In this document: one piece after another, positions 52,286 through 61,788 of the stretch
Layout of the letters: the number at the start of each line of letters is the position of its first letter
Position numbering within the stretch: position 1 is the stretch's first letter
Origin: Anaerolineae bacterium
GTDB lineage: Bacteria; Chloroflexota; Anaerolineae; Promineifilales; Promineifilaceae
Length of the DNA: 64,000 bases
NCBI GenBank assembly: GCA_023384415.1
Contig: JAHDWJ010000025.1
Location: 1-64,000, forward strand
Direction of reading: 5' to 3'
Made by a program: the position numbers and the translations under genes
The notes under the pieces: model-generated
The model's input: only the letters and a program-made list of their open reading frames with translations
Database searches by the model: none
Told to the model about the DNA's origin: nothing

Positions 52286-54670
52286 CTAAAACATAGACAC
52301 CGACACCTCATTTTTAGACCCAACACGCCAATGGCCGGCCTGAATAAACCCCACCGCGACATCCTCTTCCCCATTCATCAAAATAGAAACACGGGCACTA
52401 GGCAGCACCGCCGTCATATCAATCACCCGCAAATAGTCAGCTAACTCCGCATCCTGGGGTGAAAGAAAAGCCAATTGATTCGGGGTTTGGCGGAAAAATT
52501 CCCAATTAAAGCAGCTGCCCGGTTTATCCAGATGCAACGGGAGAGAATAAATCCCCCCCTCAACTAAATCCTGGAAAAAATGGGTGCCATAAGACAAATC
52601 AGGCACATCTGTCCCATCGGGGGTGGCCATTTCAATCAACACCTTCGTATTGTGAATATCGGCATAAGTGACCTTCACTCCCAGGTCAATATTAGCGCTA
52701 CCCCATCGCCCAGGCCCCAACAAGACAAATGATTCATGCTCCAACCGTTTGTTTAACCGGCTAACTGCCCGACCTAATTCTAAGCGTACCGTATTGGATG
52801 GGGCCTTATTGTACATAACCGGATCAACATAAATGAGGTAACGAATCCCTTCCACCTTGCCATCAGGAATCAAATAATGTCCCCGAAACAACAATTTATT
52901 CTCAGGAATATCGTGTGGAATGGGCACAGGACCAGCATCAGCCCGCTGCGTCAAGGGGCGGCATTGGAGCAGAATTACTTTAATTTCCGGCGAAGGATAG
53001 CCAGGCACCAAACGCAGTGCATACTCCATATCTACTGGGTTGTTATACCCATTCTCAAGGCGGTGCAAAATATTACGCATCAATTTGACAAAGGTGCGAT
53101 CTTTGGTCAGATAATCAAACGTCAATACCAGATCATCCATCGAATCATCTGGTCCCAGAGCCGTGACTGGCTGCACATAATCGTCTTTCACTAATGAGGC
53201 GATAAACCGCCATATTTCCCGGTGATGCGGCAAAACATCTGATAGTGGCACTGTCTTAAAGGTGTTGTCACGCAAATCCATCACATCCACATAATATTGA
53301 GAATATTGACGGATAGCTTTACTGGTAGTTTCAGGGCGCAGTTGGGGATGGCTCAGAGCGATCATACGGGGGTAATCCCGGTCTACCCGGTCTACGGCCC
53401 GTGTGCCCAGACCAAAGACCAGGCGTAAAAACCCATCTTCGCGCCGAATTTTGTCATTCCAACGGAATGGGTTTTGGCTAAACCCTACCCCGGCCATAGT
53501 GGGGTAGAAATAATCACCATGCCGTTCTCCTTCTACGACCTGAAGTAAAACGGCCATTCGTTCATCATAATCAAGCAGCCCTTTCTTATCCCGGTACAAA
53601 ATAGCATCCGGGTTGAGTGTGCTGGCAAACACTTTGCGAATGGCGTCAAGCAATTCTTTGAGGTTTTGTTCGGTTGTACCCTGGTTAGGGCAAAAGTAGC
53701 TTTCATATTTGCCGGCAAAGGAGTAGCCAAAGCTGTCTTCAAGTAAACTGGATGAACGGACGATGAGAGGGCGGCCGGCCAATTCTTCTAACACATCGGC
53801 CAACCGTTGGACGATGTGTTCGGGCAGTTCGCCCTGTAAATGATCCTCCATGATTTGCGGGTATTGGGCCCGAATTTCTTCTTGGGAGCGGTATTTTTGG
53901 TTCATATACCGATCTAAGTTATTGAAACGGCGAAATTCATAAATGACATCGGTGGCGATGAAGTATGATTCCGGTATGTCTACCTGATCGCTAATGTCAC
54001 CACCATATTCTGGGTTTTGCTGGCGCAGCATCCGCCAGGCTAGTAACATGCCGGCCGCTTTACCCCCTATTTTGCCTCGTCCAATGCGCCGATGGTAAAT
54101 GGTACGCAAATCGGCGATGGTAAATACCTTTTTGGCTACGCGAATAAAGTCTAGCTGATCGCTGATCATCCCCTTGATCAAAACAACTTTGATCTCTTGG
54201 AGGTGGTGGTTAACGGCTTTTTGATCGGGTGGAGGGAGTGCTTCATAAATAGCTCCTTGCTCGAACAACATTTCCCACGGAGCTAATTCCGGGTTGAAGC
54301 TAAGTTCTAATTCATGCCGCACACCACCCCGCTGTCCATGCAGGACCTCTTCTACCAGGGCTTCAAAATCGCTGGCCGGTAAATTATTGCCAAAATAAAA
54401 ATCGGTGTGGAAGGCGCGAATACGGGCTTTGCGCTCCTGCCAGAGGCCGTGAGGCTCGGGATTAAACGGATCAAGGCTTCCTTCCCGTTCTTGGGATTCT
54501 ATCGCCTTTTTCTCAACTTCTTGCTCAAACTCTTCTTCGCTGACAATACCGCGGCGGAAGATTTGTTCCCGCATCCGCTGACGAATGTTGTCAGCCAATA
54601 TGGGGTATTGGGCTAGTTTGATGTAGATGTCTATGGTAGATGTACGGCTTCTAAGGGGGCCAGTAGTCAT
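52286..54670 (-). CDS. PEP/pyruvate-binding domain protein lacking a phosphohistidine domain
   Basis: The 794-residue protein contains the ATP-grasp PPDK_N domain in its middle: GRGKIGGKAAGMLLAWRML (about 200), DIPESYFIATDVIYEF, LAGRPLIVRSSSLLEDSFGY, SFAGKYESYFCPNQG and KGLLDYDERMAVLLQVVEG. These are the nucleotide- and PEP-side motifs of PEP synthase. The first 200 residues are a helical domain. I see no GGxTSHxAI phosphohistidine segment and no TIM-barrel PEP domain; the C-terminal 200 residues instead have LLGPGRWGSANIDLGVKVTY and YGTHFFQDLVEGG. It is thus not a complete PEP synthase, and the reaction is unknown. There is no GCGGCCGC in 2.4 kb. Confidence 0.8.
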   Translation of the reverse strand: MTTGPLRSRTSTIDIYIKLAQYPILADNIRQRMREQIFRRGIVSEEEFEQEVEKKAIESQEREGSLDPFNPEPHGLWQERKARIRAFHTDFYFGNNLPASDFEALVEEVLHGQRGGVRHELELSFNPELAPWEMLFEQGAIYEALPPPDQKAVNHHLQEIKVVLIKGMISDQLDFIRVAKKVFTIADLRTIYHRRIGRGKIGGKAAGMLLAWRMLRQQNPEYGGDISDQVDIPESYFIATDVIYEFRRFNNLDRYMNQKYRSQEEIRAQYPQIMEDHLQGELPEHIVQRLADVLEELAGRPLIVRSSSLLEDSFGYSFAGKYESYFCPNQGTTEQNLKELLDAIRKVFASTLNPDAILYRDKKGLLDYDERMAVLLQVVEGERHGDYFYPTMAGVGFSQNPFRWNDKIRREDGFLRLVFGLGTRAVDRVDRDYPRMIALSHPQLRPETTSKAIRQYSQYYVDVMDLRDNTFKTVPLSDVLPHHREIWRFIASLVKDDYVQPVTALGPDDSMDDLVLTFDYLTKDRTFVKLMRNILHRLENGYNNPVDMEYALRLVPGYPSPEIKVILLQCRPLTQRADAGPVPIPHDIPENKLLFRGHYLIPDGKVEGIRYLIYVDPVMYNKAPSNTVRLELGRAVSRLNKRLEHESFVLLGPGRWGSANIDLGVKVTYADIHNTKVLIEMATPDGTDVPDLSYGTHFFQDLVEGGIYSLPLHLDKPGSCFNWEFFRQTPNQLAFLSPQDAELADYLRVIDMTAVLPSARVSILMNGEEDVAVGFIQAGHWRVGSKNEVSVSMF

Positions 54671-54722
54671 GGGCGGCTCCGGGTGAGGAATAAGGGCTGA
54701 GTGATGAGAAATGTGTGCTTTT

Positions 54723-55481
54723 TCAGGTTTTCAGGTCTGTTTTTTCTGGGTTATTATGGCTTAGGGAAAGGCGGTTGGTCAAGAGGTAAAGGCAGAGGAG
54801 CATGATAGCGAAGGTGATGAGTTGGATGATGTGGTAGCCGCCGCTGGTGAGGGGAGCGTTGTCCCGGTAGGCGTCCAGGAAAAGGCGTAGGGCTGAGTAC
54901 GCGGCCGCGCTGCCCAAAAAGGCCCCCCCCTCAGCCTGGCCCGACCGAGCCAGCCGCCACCACAGCCATAGAGCTACCCCCCCAGCCAACAGTTCATAAA
55001 TCTGCACCGGATGGCGACGCACACTGAATAGTTCAATCCCCCAAATCATATTCGTCGTTTTGCCAAACCCTGGCCCGCCTAAAAAGTCGGCCAGGCTCAG
55101 AACCATAAAGCCCAGCAAAAGGCCGGGGGCCAGGGCGTCCAGGGTGGGCCAGAGGGGAAGCTGATGGCGGCGGGCATAGAGCAGGGCAGCAAACAAACCG
55201 AGGGGTAGCCCGGCCCACAAGGTATACCCACTGGTGAGGGGCCAGACAATGCCCCATAGATTATCCCGGTAAGCCGTCCAATGCAGCCCCACAAAGGTAA
55301 GCCGTGCCCCAATGAGACCAGCCAGGAGTGCGGCCGCGACCAAATTATAGGTCTGACGGCTGTTCAGGTGTCGCTGCCGGGCAATCCGCTCCGTGACATC
55401 CAACATCAGCCAGAAGCCAATGATGATCACAAACGGGGCCGTCGGAATAACGAGGGGGCCAAGAGAAAGGGTAGGTGCCAT
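54723..55481 (-). CDS. Lgt-like membrane protein, prolipoprotein diacylglyceryl transferase paralogue
   Basis: The 252-residue protein has seven hydrophobic helices and an Lgt-like order of motifs: IGARLTFVGLHWTAYRDN, SGYTLWAGLPLG and RHPVQIYELLAGG. The Lgt signature, normally GR-GNFIN-E, reads SLADFLGGPGFGK here, so the conserved Arg, Asn and Glu are replaced. It might be a non-catalytic or altered relative. Lipoproteins encoded in this window (13567, 39931) imply that a true Lgt exists elsewhere. It sits in a run of minus-strand genes with an SGNH hydrolase and a thioredoxin. Confidence 0.7.
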   Translation of the reverse strand: MAPTLSLGPLVIPTAPFVIIIGFWLMLDVTERIARQRHLNSRQTYNLVAAALLAGLIGARLTFVGLHWTAYRDNLWGIVWPLTSGYTLWAGLPLGLFAALLYARRHQLPLWPTLDALAPGLLLGFMVLSLADFLGGPGFGKTTNMIWGIELFSVRRHPVQIYELLAGGVALWLWWRLARSGQAEGGAFLGSAAAYSALRLFLDAYRDNAPLTSGGYHIIQLITFAIMLLCLYLLTNRLSLSHNNPEKTDLKT

Positions 55482-55556
55482 GGGGAATGGTTAATTGTTG
55501 CATGGTTGAATGGGTGAATTGTTAATTAACCGTTTAACAGTTCACCTATTCAACAG

Positions 55557-56306
55557 TTAATTATTAGTCCGATTTGGCAGCAGCTTGATTAGCTCTTCAT
55601 TGAGCCGGGCATAACCCGCCGGGTTGAGGTGGACCATATCAGCATAATATTCGCGGCGGGTGGCCCCGGTCTCGTCAGTGAGCAGGTTATAAGTGTCAAA
55701 GAGGATGATCTGCGGCCGCGCCATCCCCCGGATCGCTTCATTCACCTCTAAAACTGCTTCATCTACCTCATCTGACCAGATGGGGCGCAGATCCAAAGGC
55801 ACCCGCCCAGTAGGAAAGATGGTTGTGAGAATGACCACAACCCCTTGTTGGTTGGCGGCCGCGACGATAGCTTCCAGGTTGGCAATGGTCGTGGCCGTGA
55901 TGTTGGCCCGGTTGTGGGGCATTACGGCAATCGCTTTCAGGTCGTTGATGCCTGCCTGCAAAATGAGGATATCGGGGGAATGCGGCCGCACATGAGGATC
56001 ATAGCGGCCGCGCAGTTGGGCTGTCGTATCCCCCCAAATGGCCCGGTTGGCAAAATGATAAGCCGCCAGATCAGGGGCCGGCCAATCCGCCGCCCGTGAA
56101 TCACCAAAAAAGATCACCAGGGGTTGGTCCGCAGGGGGAATGGGATCATTCACAAACCGCTCCAAATTGAGAGGATTTAACTGCACTTGATTGGTCTGAC
56201 GGTAGAAACCTAGAGCATACCGATATAGGCGAACATTGAGAAAAAGGGAAGCAGCCAAAGCCAGCAATAATAACAGGCTCACCCCAGGCCAGATCATTTT
56301 TTTCAT
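55557..56306 (-). CDS. Secreted SGNH/GDSL-type hydrolase
   Basis: The 249-residue protein has an N-terminal membrane segment (GVSLLLLLALAASLFLNVRL) and an SGNH fold outside. Block I is VIFFGDSRAADW (nucleophile Ser), block II NRAIWGDTT, block III LQAGINDLK (Asn), and block V ADMVHLNPAGYARLN (Asp and His). The complete catalytic set makes it an active esterase or lipase-like hydrolase, perhaps acting on glycan O-acetyl groups. Its ATG overlaps the stop of the thioredoxin gene by 4 bases (ATGA), so the two are cotranscribed. Confidence 0.87.
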   Translation of the reverse strand: MKKMIWPGVSLLLLLALAASLFLNVRLYRYALGFYRQTNQVQLNPLNLERFVNDPIPPADQPLVIFFGDSRAADWPAPDLAAYHFANRAIWGDTTAQLRGRYDPHVRPHSPDILILQAGINDLKAIAVMPHNRANITATTIANLEAIVAAANQQGVVVILTTIFPTGRVPLDLRPIWSDEVDEAVLEVNEAIRGMARPQIILFDTYNLLTDETGATRREYYADMVHLNPAGYARLNEELIKLLPNRTNN

Positions 56307-56875
56307 GGCTGCAGCAATGATTCCAGGCGATTTTGCAAAATCGCCTCGTTAAGAATCCCGGTGAACACCTCACGAATGAGGCCGTTTCTATCTATGAAAA
56401 AGGTGGTAGGTAGGGCTGTCACGTAATATTGATCCCCCACCAGGTAGTTATTATCAATGAGCAAAGGAAAGGTGAGGTTAAGCTGCCGGTTAAACTCTTG
56501 CACCACCTGGCGCGATTCTCCATTATTGACGCCAAGAATAGTGACGCGGCCGCGGTATTGAATCGCCGTTCGTTCCAACAAAGGCATCTCCGCCCGACAG
56601 GGAACGCACCAGGAAGCCCAAAAGTTAAGGATAACCGGCTCCCCCTGAAAATCGCTCAGGGTCAATTCACGCCCCTCTAACGTTGGCAGCACAAAATCTG
56701 GGGCGCGATACCCGGCAATCGGCCCTTCTGCCAGCCCGGCCCATTGGCGCCAATCCACCACCGGTTCACGGGAGTAGCTGATCCAGGCCAGCCCCAACAG
56801 CGTGGCTAAAAGCATCAGCGCGGCCCAACGAAACCGGTCATTTGTTTGGGATGTTTCTTCAAGCATGGTATTCAT
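56303..56875 (-). CDS. TlpA/ResA-like membrane-anchored thioredoxin
   Basis: The 190-residue protein has one N-terminal helix (RWAALMLLATLLGLAWI, about 16-32) and a periplasmic-side thioredoxin fold. The active site is FWASWCVPCRAEMPLLERTA, and the cis-Pro segment is YYVTALPTTFFIDRNG. It resembles ResA/TlpA proteins that reduce disulfides in cytochrome c maturation or other exported proteins. It is followed with 4-base overlap by the SGNH hydrolase. Confidence 0.9.
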   Translation of the reverse strand: MNTMLEETSQTNDRFRWAALMLLATLLGLAWISYSREPVVDWRQWAGLAEGPIAGYRAPDFVLPTLEGRELTLSDFQGEPVILNFWASWCVPCRAEMPLLERTAIQYRGRVTILGVNNGESRQVVQEFNRQLNLTFPLLIDNNYLVGDQYYVTALPTTFFIDRNGLIREVFTGILNEAILQNRLESLLQP

Positions 56876-56968
56876 TACAGAGTTGCCTCGAATTTCACAA
56901 ATTGACCCGAATTTTTGTGGCGTTCTTCTTTTCTTTGCGTTCCTGACGTCTTAGCGGTTCCGCTTTTA

Positions 56969-58009
56969 TCACTCAGGGCGCAAATAGACCATCACCTCAT
57001 GCCGATTATGGAACAATTGGCGCACCCCGGCAACCCGGTAAGCCTGGCGCAAAATAGCCAACCCCTGCTCAACCAGTGCCAACGGGTTTTGCTCTGGCAG
57101 CTTAAAGGTCATCAACGCCAGTCCAGCCTCAGCCAGATAAGGGCGATAGCTGACCATCATCCGAGCGGAATCACGCACATCCTGGCGCATGTCGTTGACG
57201 ATGATGGCAAAAGGCGCCAGAGGTGAAGCGGGCAAGCTGATTGTTTCAAGGTAGGTTTCGGCGGTGAGACGGCGGTGTTGGATGCCGACCACTTTTTTGA
57301 GCGAGGGATGGAGTTCGGCGGGGTCTATGGCCATGACGATGAACCCTTTTTGGTGGAGAACGGCCGTCCACCCACCGGGAGCAGCCCCCAGATCAAGGGC
57401 GCGGCCGCCTTCGGGCAAGGTAATCTTAAACACGGCCAACGCTTCCAGCAGCTTAAACTCGGCCCGGCTAATCTGCCCTTCCCGCCGGGCAAACCGGTGA
57501 ACGCCCCCAGCCCAATTAGATAAATTATGCTCTACCCAGGAGACGCCCAGATAAGCTATCCCCCCGGCGATGATAACGGAGAGGATTTGTTCTGGTTGGC
57601 GAACATTTAGAGGGGATTGGGTCGCGGCCGCGATCATCTCCGCCAGACCATTATTCACCTCATACGGCTTCACCGGCCCGTCATCCAGCACCCGAGTCTG
57701 CACCGAAAAAGGCTGCGTGGCATCAAAATAACCCAGCAGTTCAGCCGCCACCGCCTGCTGCAAAGCAGGCAGAGCAGTAAACGGCACCGTCACCTGCACC
57801 GGGCAAATATGGTGAACAAAAATAGGGGATTGTTTACGCCACCTTTCCCCAACATCCCAAAAAGGAGCATCTTCAACAAGCCACACTCCATTGGCCAGCG
57901 GCCGCGCTGGTGATACCGCCTCCCCTCTGGGCAAAGCCGCGATCAGTTGATCCAGTTCATCTAGAGCCAACCTTTGGAACGCCGGATTTGCCGTTAAGAT
58001 GAGTGTCAT
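56969..58009 (-). CDS. RlmM-like FtsJ-family rRNA 2'-O-methyltransferase
   Basis: The 346-residue protein has an N-terminal THUMP-like RNA-binding region and a C-terminal Rossmann methyltransferase. The SAM motif is ALDLGAAPGGWTAVLHQKGF (about 200). The K-D-K-E catalytic tetrad of FtsJ enzymes is visible as Lys in EFKLLEAL, Asp in IIVNDMRQD, Lys in LMTFKLPEQN and Glu in RHEVMVYLRPE. RlmM methylates C2498 of 23S rRNA in E. coli; the same role is likely but not certain here. AAGGAG lies 4 bases before the ATG. Confidence 0.82.
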   Translation of the reverse strand: MTLILTANPAFQRLALDELDQLIAALPRGEAVSPARPLANGVWLVEDAPFWDVGERWRKQSPIFVHHICPVQVTVPFTALPALQQAVAAELLGYFDATQPFSVQTRVLDDGPVKPYEVNNGLAEMIAAATQSPLNVRQPEQILSVIIAGGIAYLGVSWVEHNLSNWAGGVHRFARREGQISRAEFKLLEALAVFKITLPEGGRALDLGAAPGGWTAVLHQKGFIVMAIDPAELHPSLKKVVGIQHRRLTAETYLETISLPASPLAPFAIIVNDMRQDVRDSARMMVSYRPYLAEAGLALMTFKLPEQNPLALVEQGLAILRQAYRVAGVRQLFHNRHEVMVYLRPE

Positions 58010-58133
58010 TTAGCTCCTTAGTAAATCGAACTTCCAGTTCGATACAGATTTGGTAAATCGCGCTATAAATTTTCATGCACCCTGGTGCGCCGTGCCCATG
58101 TTAAACTATTACAAAAATAGCCACTGATTTCTG

Positions 58134-59177
58134 TTAATCTGACTCTATAAAATCTACTTGTACCCGTTTGTAACAAGTATTACGCCTCTGCCCCCGCCGG
58201 GCAATAAGACCCATGGCTATGCGCCTGTTAAAATCTAGCGTCCGGGTAGCCTTCGCCCGATCGGTCAAAGCGGCATACTGTTTATCCGTGATAAAACCGT
58301 TTGTATCAATATAGCCCAATATCAGTTGATGGTATGGCTGCAACACCGTTTCCGGCGTTACCTGATGAGTCAAGAATTGTTGTTCTACCCGCCTTAATTC
58401 AGCCAAAATCCCCTCAGCAAAATATTCCAGCCAGGGGGTAAACACAAACGATTCTCCCCGCTCGTAATAATCGCCCCAAACCCCAACCTATTGAAAATAA
58501 CGGCTAACATTTTGATGGTAATAATTCTCAAAGCTGAACAGATCAAAGGTATCAACTCCTAACCTTGCCAGCAAAACATTTGTCGCTAAACGAGTGGTGC
58601 GCCCGTTCCCATCCATAAATGGGTGAATGATCACCAACTGTTTGTGAAATAGACCAGCCAAAATGACTGGATCTAATACAGCCCGATTACTTTCCACAAA
58701 CCGCAGCAGATCATCCATTAACGCCGGTACATCCCCATGATCTGGAGGTAAAAAAATGATTTCCTGGGTACGCGGATTCCGAATCACAACTGGCTCTTGC
58801 CGGATATGCCCTACCTGATGGGCTGGCAGCAAACCGGTCATCACCTGCTGATGAATTTGGAGAAGCAAAGCCTGGGTCAATGGCTGCGCCGCCTGTTCAC
58901 GCAGTAACAGCAACGCCCGATTGTAATTTAGAACTTCCCGCTCGCTCTGATTGACCTGCTCCGGCTGCTGTTTCAATAATCGCCTGACTTCCGTCAGTGG
59001 CAGGGGGTTACCTTCAATGCTGGTTGAAGCATGGGTGGAGAGGGCTTGAGCTTCAGTCTGGAGTTGGGCCAGAATAACCTGGGGGAAAGGGTGCTTATTT
59101 AGCTGATGCACCAACAGGGTAATCTGTTTGAGGGTGGCAAGCAGGGTAGGGGAGATATGGTAAGTGGGCTGGAGCAT
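58134..59177 (-). pseudogene. Fic-family AMPylase gene interrupted by TAG
   Basis: The frame of 348 codons has one in-frame TAG (58488-58490) between RYFQ and VGVWGDYYERGESF. Codons 1-229 hold the Fic core: inhibitory helix motif STSIEGNPL of the (S/T)xxxE type, and the catalytic loop HPFMDGNGRTTR with His and the phosphate-binding Gly-Asn-Gly. Codons 231-347 encode the C-terminal winged-helix part (TPWLEYFAEGILAELRRVEQ to DFIESD), which remains well conserved. A single nonsense change separates the two, so the decay looks recent. A truncated 229-residue protein could still be made. Fic enzymes attach AMP to target proteins. Confidence 0.82.
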
Positions 59178-59234
59178 TACGCACCTTTCGCCTAATTATA
59201 GCCTAAAATCAGGCGATTGGAGGTAAAACGAACC

Positions 59235-59349
59235 TATACTGCCAACGGTCATAAACTGATATTTTCAGTGAGACTGAAGACTCGAGATTAACCAGTCCCC
59301 AGTCTCTAGTCTCCAACTGGAATGTCACTTTATGACCACGATGGGTATA
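59235..59349. mobile_element. MITE-like 115-bp element, copy 2
   Basis: Same length and orientation as 29619-29733, with three visible base differences in the internal stem region. Ends TATACTGCCAACGGTCATAAA and TTTATGACCACGATGGGTATA are identical to copy 1. It lies 57 bases upstream of the fic start and just after rimO. No flanking duplication is obvious here. Confidence 0.75.
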
Positions 59350-59376
59350 TTTTTTTAGATTGACGATTTGCGGCCG

Positions 59377-60762
59377 CTAAGCCAGCTCCACCCGGTTTAG
59401 ATCAATGAAACTCTCTGTGCCTTCAGGGTGGCCGGTCAGGTCGTAGGTCATGGCCCCATCAATTTTTATGGGGACGATTTCGCCAATGGGGAGTTCACCG
59501 GGCACAATGACCAGGCCGTCAATTTCGGGAGCGTCCCGATAGCTGCGGCCAATGCTGATATTATCTCCATACCCTTCAACCAGGATGGGCAGGGTTTGGC
59601 CAACAAATTGCTGGTTTTTCTCTAAAGAAATACTCTGTTGTAGGGCCATCAACTCATCACGGCGAGCTTCTTTTATCGTTTCGGGAACCTGGTTGGGCAA
59701 TGAACCGGATGGGGTTGAAGCCTCGAAGGAGTAGGTGAATACGCCAACCCGATCAAAGCGTAAATCCTGGACGAATGTTTTGAGACCAGCAAACTCTTCA
59801 TCTGTTTCACCAGGATAGCCCACGATGAAGGTGGTGCGGATGGCGATGTTGGGCATGGCGGTGCGTAATTTTTCGACAGTCTGGTATACCCATTCGATGT
59901 TGGCCGGCCGCCGCATCCGCTTGAGGGTTTCCCGATGGCCGTGCTGTAAGGGGATGTCCAGGTAGGGCAAAATTTGCGGGGTAGTGGCCATGGTTTCGAT
60001 CAGTTCGTCGGTGACGTAACCGGGGTAAGCGTACATGAGCCGGAGCCACTCTATGCCAGGCGCGGCCGCGACAATCTCCTTCAACAAATAACTCAGCCCA
60101 TTTTTCAGCCCCAGGTCATGCCCATAATCGGTGGTATCCTGGGCGATGAGCATAACTTCCCGAATACCCGCTTCTTGCAGTCGCACTGTTTCGGCGATGA
60201 TTTGTTTAACTGGGCGGCTCACATGGGTTCCCTTGATTTCCGGGATGGCACAAAAGGCACAGGGTCGGCGGCAGCCATCAGCAATTTTGAGATAAGCCGA
60301 TTGGCCTTGAATGGCGGCACGTAAGGTGTTGCGTTCATCTTGCCCGACGACGGCCGCTTCATCAGGCAGGTGGTAGCGGGGTTCCGGGTGTTTGCGGCGA
60401 CGCAGTTCCCGCACAAAGGGGACAATATCCATCCAGCGGCGAGTACCAATCACCCCATCAATGCCCGGCACCCACTGTACTACCTCTGGGCCGTACCGTT
60501 GGGCCATGCAGCCGGCGGCAATCACCATCTGATCTGGTCGCTTCTGCCCTACCAACTCCCGCAGTACCCCAATAGATTCCTGGCGGGCGGCCTCAATAAA
60601 GCCACAAGTATTGACAATCAACACCCCAGCCTCATCGGCTTCGGTAGTACCATTAAACCCGGCCCGCTGTAACAGTTGGGCCATGCTTTCTGAATCTACG
60701 GTGTTTTTGCTGCACCCCAGGCTGATTAAATGAAACTGTTTCTTACGTTTAGCTAAACTCAT
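59377..60762 (-). CDS. rimO: Ribosomal protein S12 methylthiotransferase RimO
   Basis: This 461-residue radical SAM enzyme adds a methylthio group to an Asp of S12. The UPF0004 domain has its three Cys in SLGCSKNTVDSE, VNTCGFIEAARQES and AAGCMAQRYG. The radical SAM cluster is DGCRRPCAFCAIPEIKG (C-X3-C-X2-C). RLMYAYPGYVTDELIE and YLDIPLQHGH are typical. A C-terminal TRAM domain (VLVEGYGDN-like region to the end) is present. It is preceded by the rodZ-like gene, with a hairpin (60792-60820) between. Confidence 0.95.
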   Translation of the reverse strand: MSLAKRKKQFHLISLGCSKNTVDSESMAQLLQRAGFNGTTEADEAGVLIVNTCGFIEAARQESIGVLRELVGQKRPDQMVIAAGCMAQRYGPEVVQWVPGIDGVIGTRRWMDIVPFVRELRRRKHPEPRYHLPDEAAVVGQDERNTLRAAIQGQSAYLKIADGCRRPCAFCAIPEIKGTHVSRPVKQIIAETVRLQEAGIREVMLIAQDTTDYGHDLGLKNGLSYLLKEIVAAAPGIEWLRLMYAYPGYVTDELIETMATTPQILPYLDIPLQHGHRETLKRMRRPANIEWVYQTVEKLRTAMPNIAIRTTFIVGYPGETDEEFAGLKTFVQDLRFDRVGVFTYSFEASTPSGSLPNQVPETIKEARRDELMALQQSISLEKNQQFVGQTLPILVEGYGDNISIGRSYRDAPEIDGLVIVPGELPIGEIVPIKIDGAMTYDLTGHPEGTESFIDLNRVELA

Positions 60763-60791
60763 TTGATTTACGCTTGTTGGCTTAAATAGAA

Positions 60792-60820
60792 ACGTCAGAG
60801 GTTAGTTGAGCCTCTGACGC
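60792..60820 (-). terminator. Hairpin between the rodZ-like gene and rimO
   Basis: CGTCAGAGG and CCTCTGACG form a perfect 9-bp stem with a 9-base loop. On the minus strand it is followed by TTTCTATTT, a weak terminator or attenuator. Confidence 0.55.
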
Positions 60821-60873
60821 TGGTAATGAAATGTGATACGTGATGGGCAATAAACTGCTCACGGCTGTTTGTT

Positions 60874-61788
60874 TCAATTGGTGGTCTGCCAGGTTTCTTC
60901 TACGACTTCCTGACGGCCGCCCATTCGCCCCAGTTGAACTCCATTGATAGAAACAACGATGCCGATGGCGTTACCAGTACGCACCGTCGCGGCCGCATTC
61001 GCATCATATTGGTATAACTCCCCGGGGTTAGCCCACCCTTCAAACACCACCACAGCATCAATCGTGATCCGCATCCAGGTTCGTTCCACCACGTCTAACC
61101 GCAGTTGAATCACCTCCATCGTAGCTGGCAGGGCTGGCCGGGTGGGCGCTATGGTGGGCACCGGGATACCCGTTGTCTGACTGCGACCAGTAGAAGTAAT
61201 AACGTCAGTATTGGGCGCAGGGAACGGGCTAAGGGGATCTTCCGTCGCCGTTGGGGTACTCTCCCCACTGAGCAAACCCCGTACAAACTCCAGGACCGTC
61301 GCATCCAGACCATTAGAACTGGCCGGAGCCTCTGAACGCAGGGTAGAAATACGATTAGCAATGAGAGCAATTGTCACTAACAAAGCAATGATAATAGCAA
61401 ACCGGACAATTGAACCGGTACTCCCTTCACTGGAGTTGGTATCCATCTCCATGTTCACAGGCCGGAACAGGGGCTGATCATGTTGCATTTGCAGCGGTTT
61501 TTGGGGTGAAATATCTTCCGGAGGCCGGGCGGTCGGGATTGTCCCTTTCGCCTGGTAGGTATAGCTCATCTCCAGCCGCTCTAAGAGAGGCTGGGGGTCC
61601 AGATTAAGAAAACGGGCATAGTTCCGCAGATACCCCCGTGCATGGACAGGGGTAGGCAGCTGATGAAACTGGCCTGTTTCTAATGCTTCCAGGAATTTCG
61701 TACCAATACGAATTTCTGCCTGCACTTCGGCCAGGGTCAATCCTTTAGCTTCGCGGGCTTCGCGGAGAATAATGCCCAATTCATCCAT
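60874..61788 (-). CDS. RodZ-like helix-turn-helix membrane protein
   Basis: About 304 residues. The N-terminal HTH (MDELGIILREAREAKGLTL, then IRIGTKFLEALETGQFHQLP and YLRNYARFLNLDP) is the RodZ cytoplasmic domain that meets MreB. A single helix (FAIIIALLVTIALIA, about 130-148) follows, then a Ser/Thr/Pro-rich linker and a DUF4115-like beta domain (MRITIDAVVVFEGWANPGEL). RodZ helps to shape rod cells. The start at 61788 gives the family N-terminus; the frame to 61830 reads through a repeat. No mreB is nearby. Confidence 0.82.
   Translation of the reverse strand: MDELGIILREAREAKGLTLAEVQAEIRIGTKFLEALETGQFHQLPTPVHARGYLRNYARFLNLDPQPLLERLEMSYTYQAKGTIPTARPPEDISPQKPLQMQHDQPLFRPVNMEMDTNSSEGSTGSIVRFAIIIALLVTIALIANRISTLRSEAPASSNGLDATVLEFVRGLLSGESTPTATEDPLSPFPAPNTDVITSTGRSQTTGIPVPTIAPTRPALPATMEVIQLRLDVVERTWMRITIDAVVVFEGWANPGELYQYDANAAATVRTGNAIGIVVSINGVQLGRMGGRQEVVEETWQTTN

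Noticed and set aside
58488..58490. Stop-codon recoding (TAG read as an amino acid)
   Set aside because: In-frame stops in the decayed genes are both TAG and TAA and only in accessory genes, while TAG, TAA and TGA appear as normal terminators elsewhere. Plain nonsense decay is simpler.
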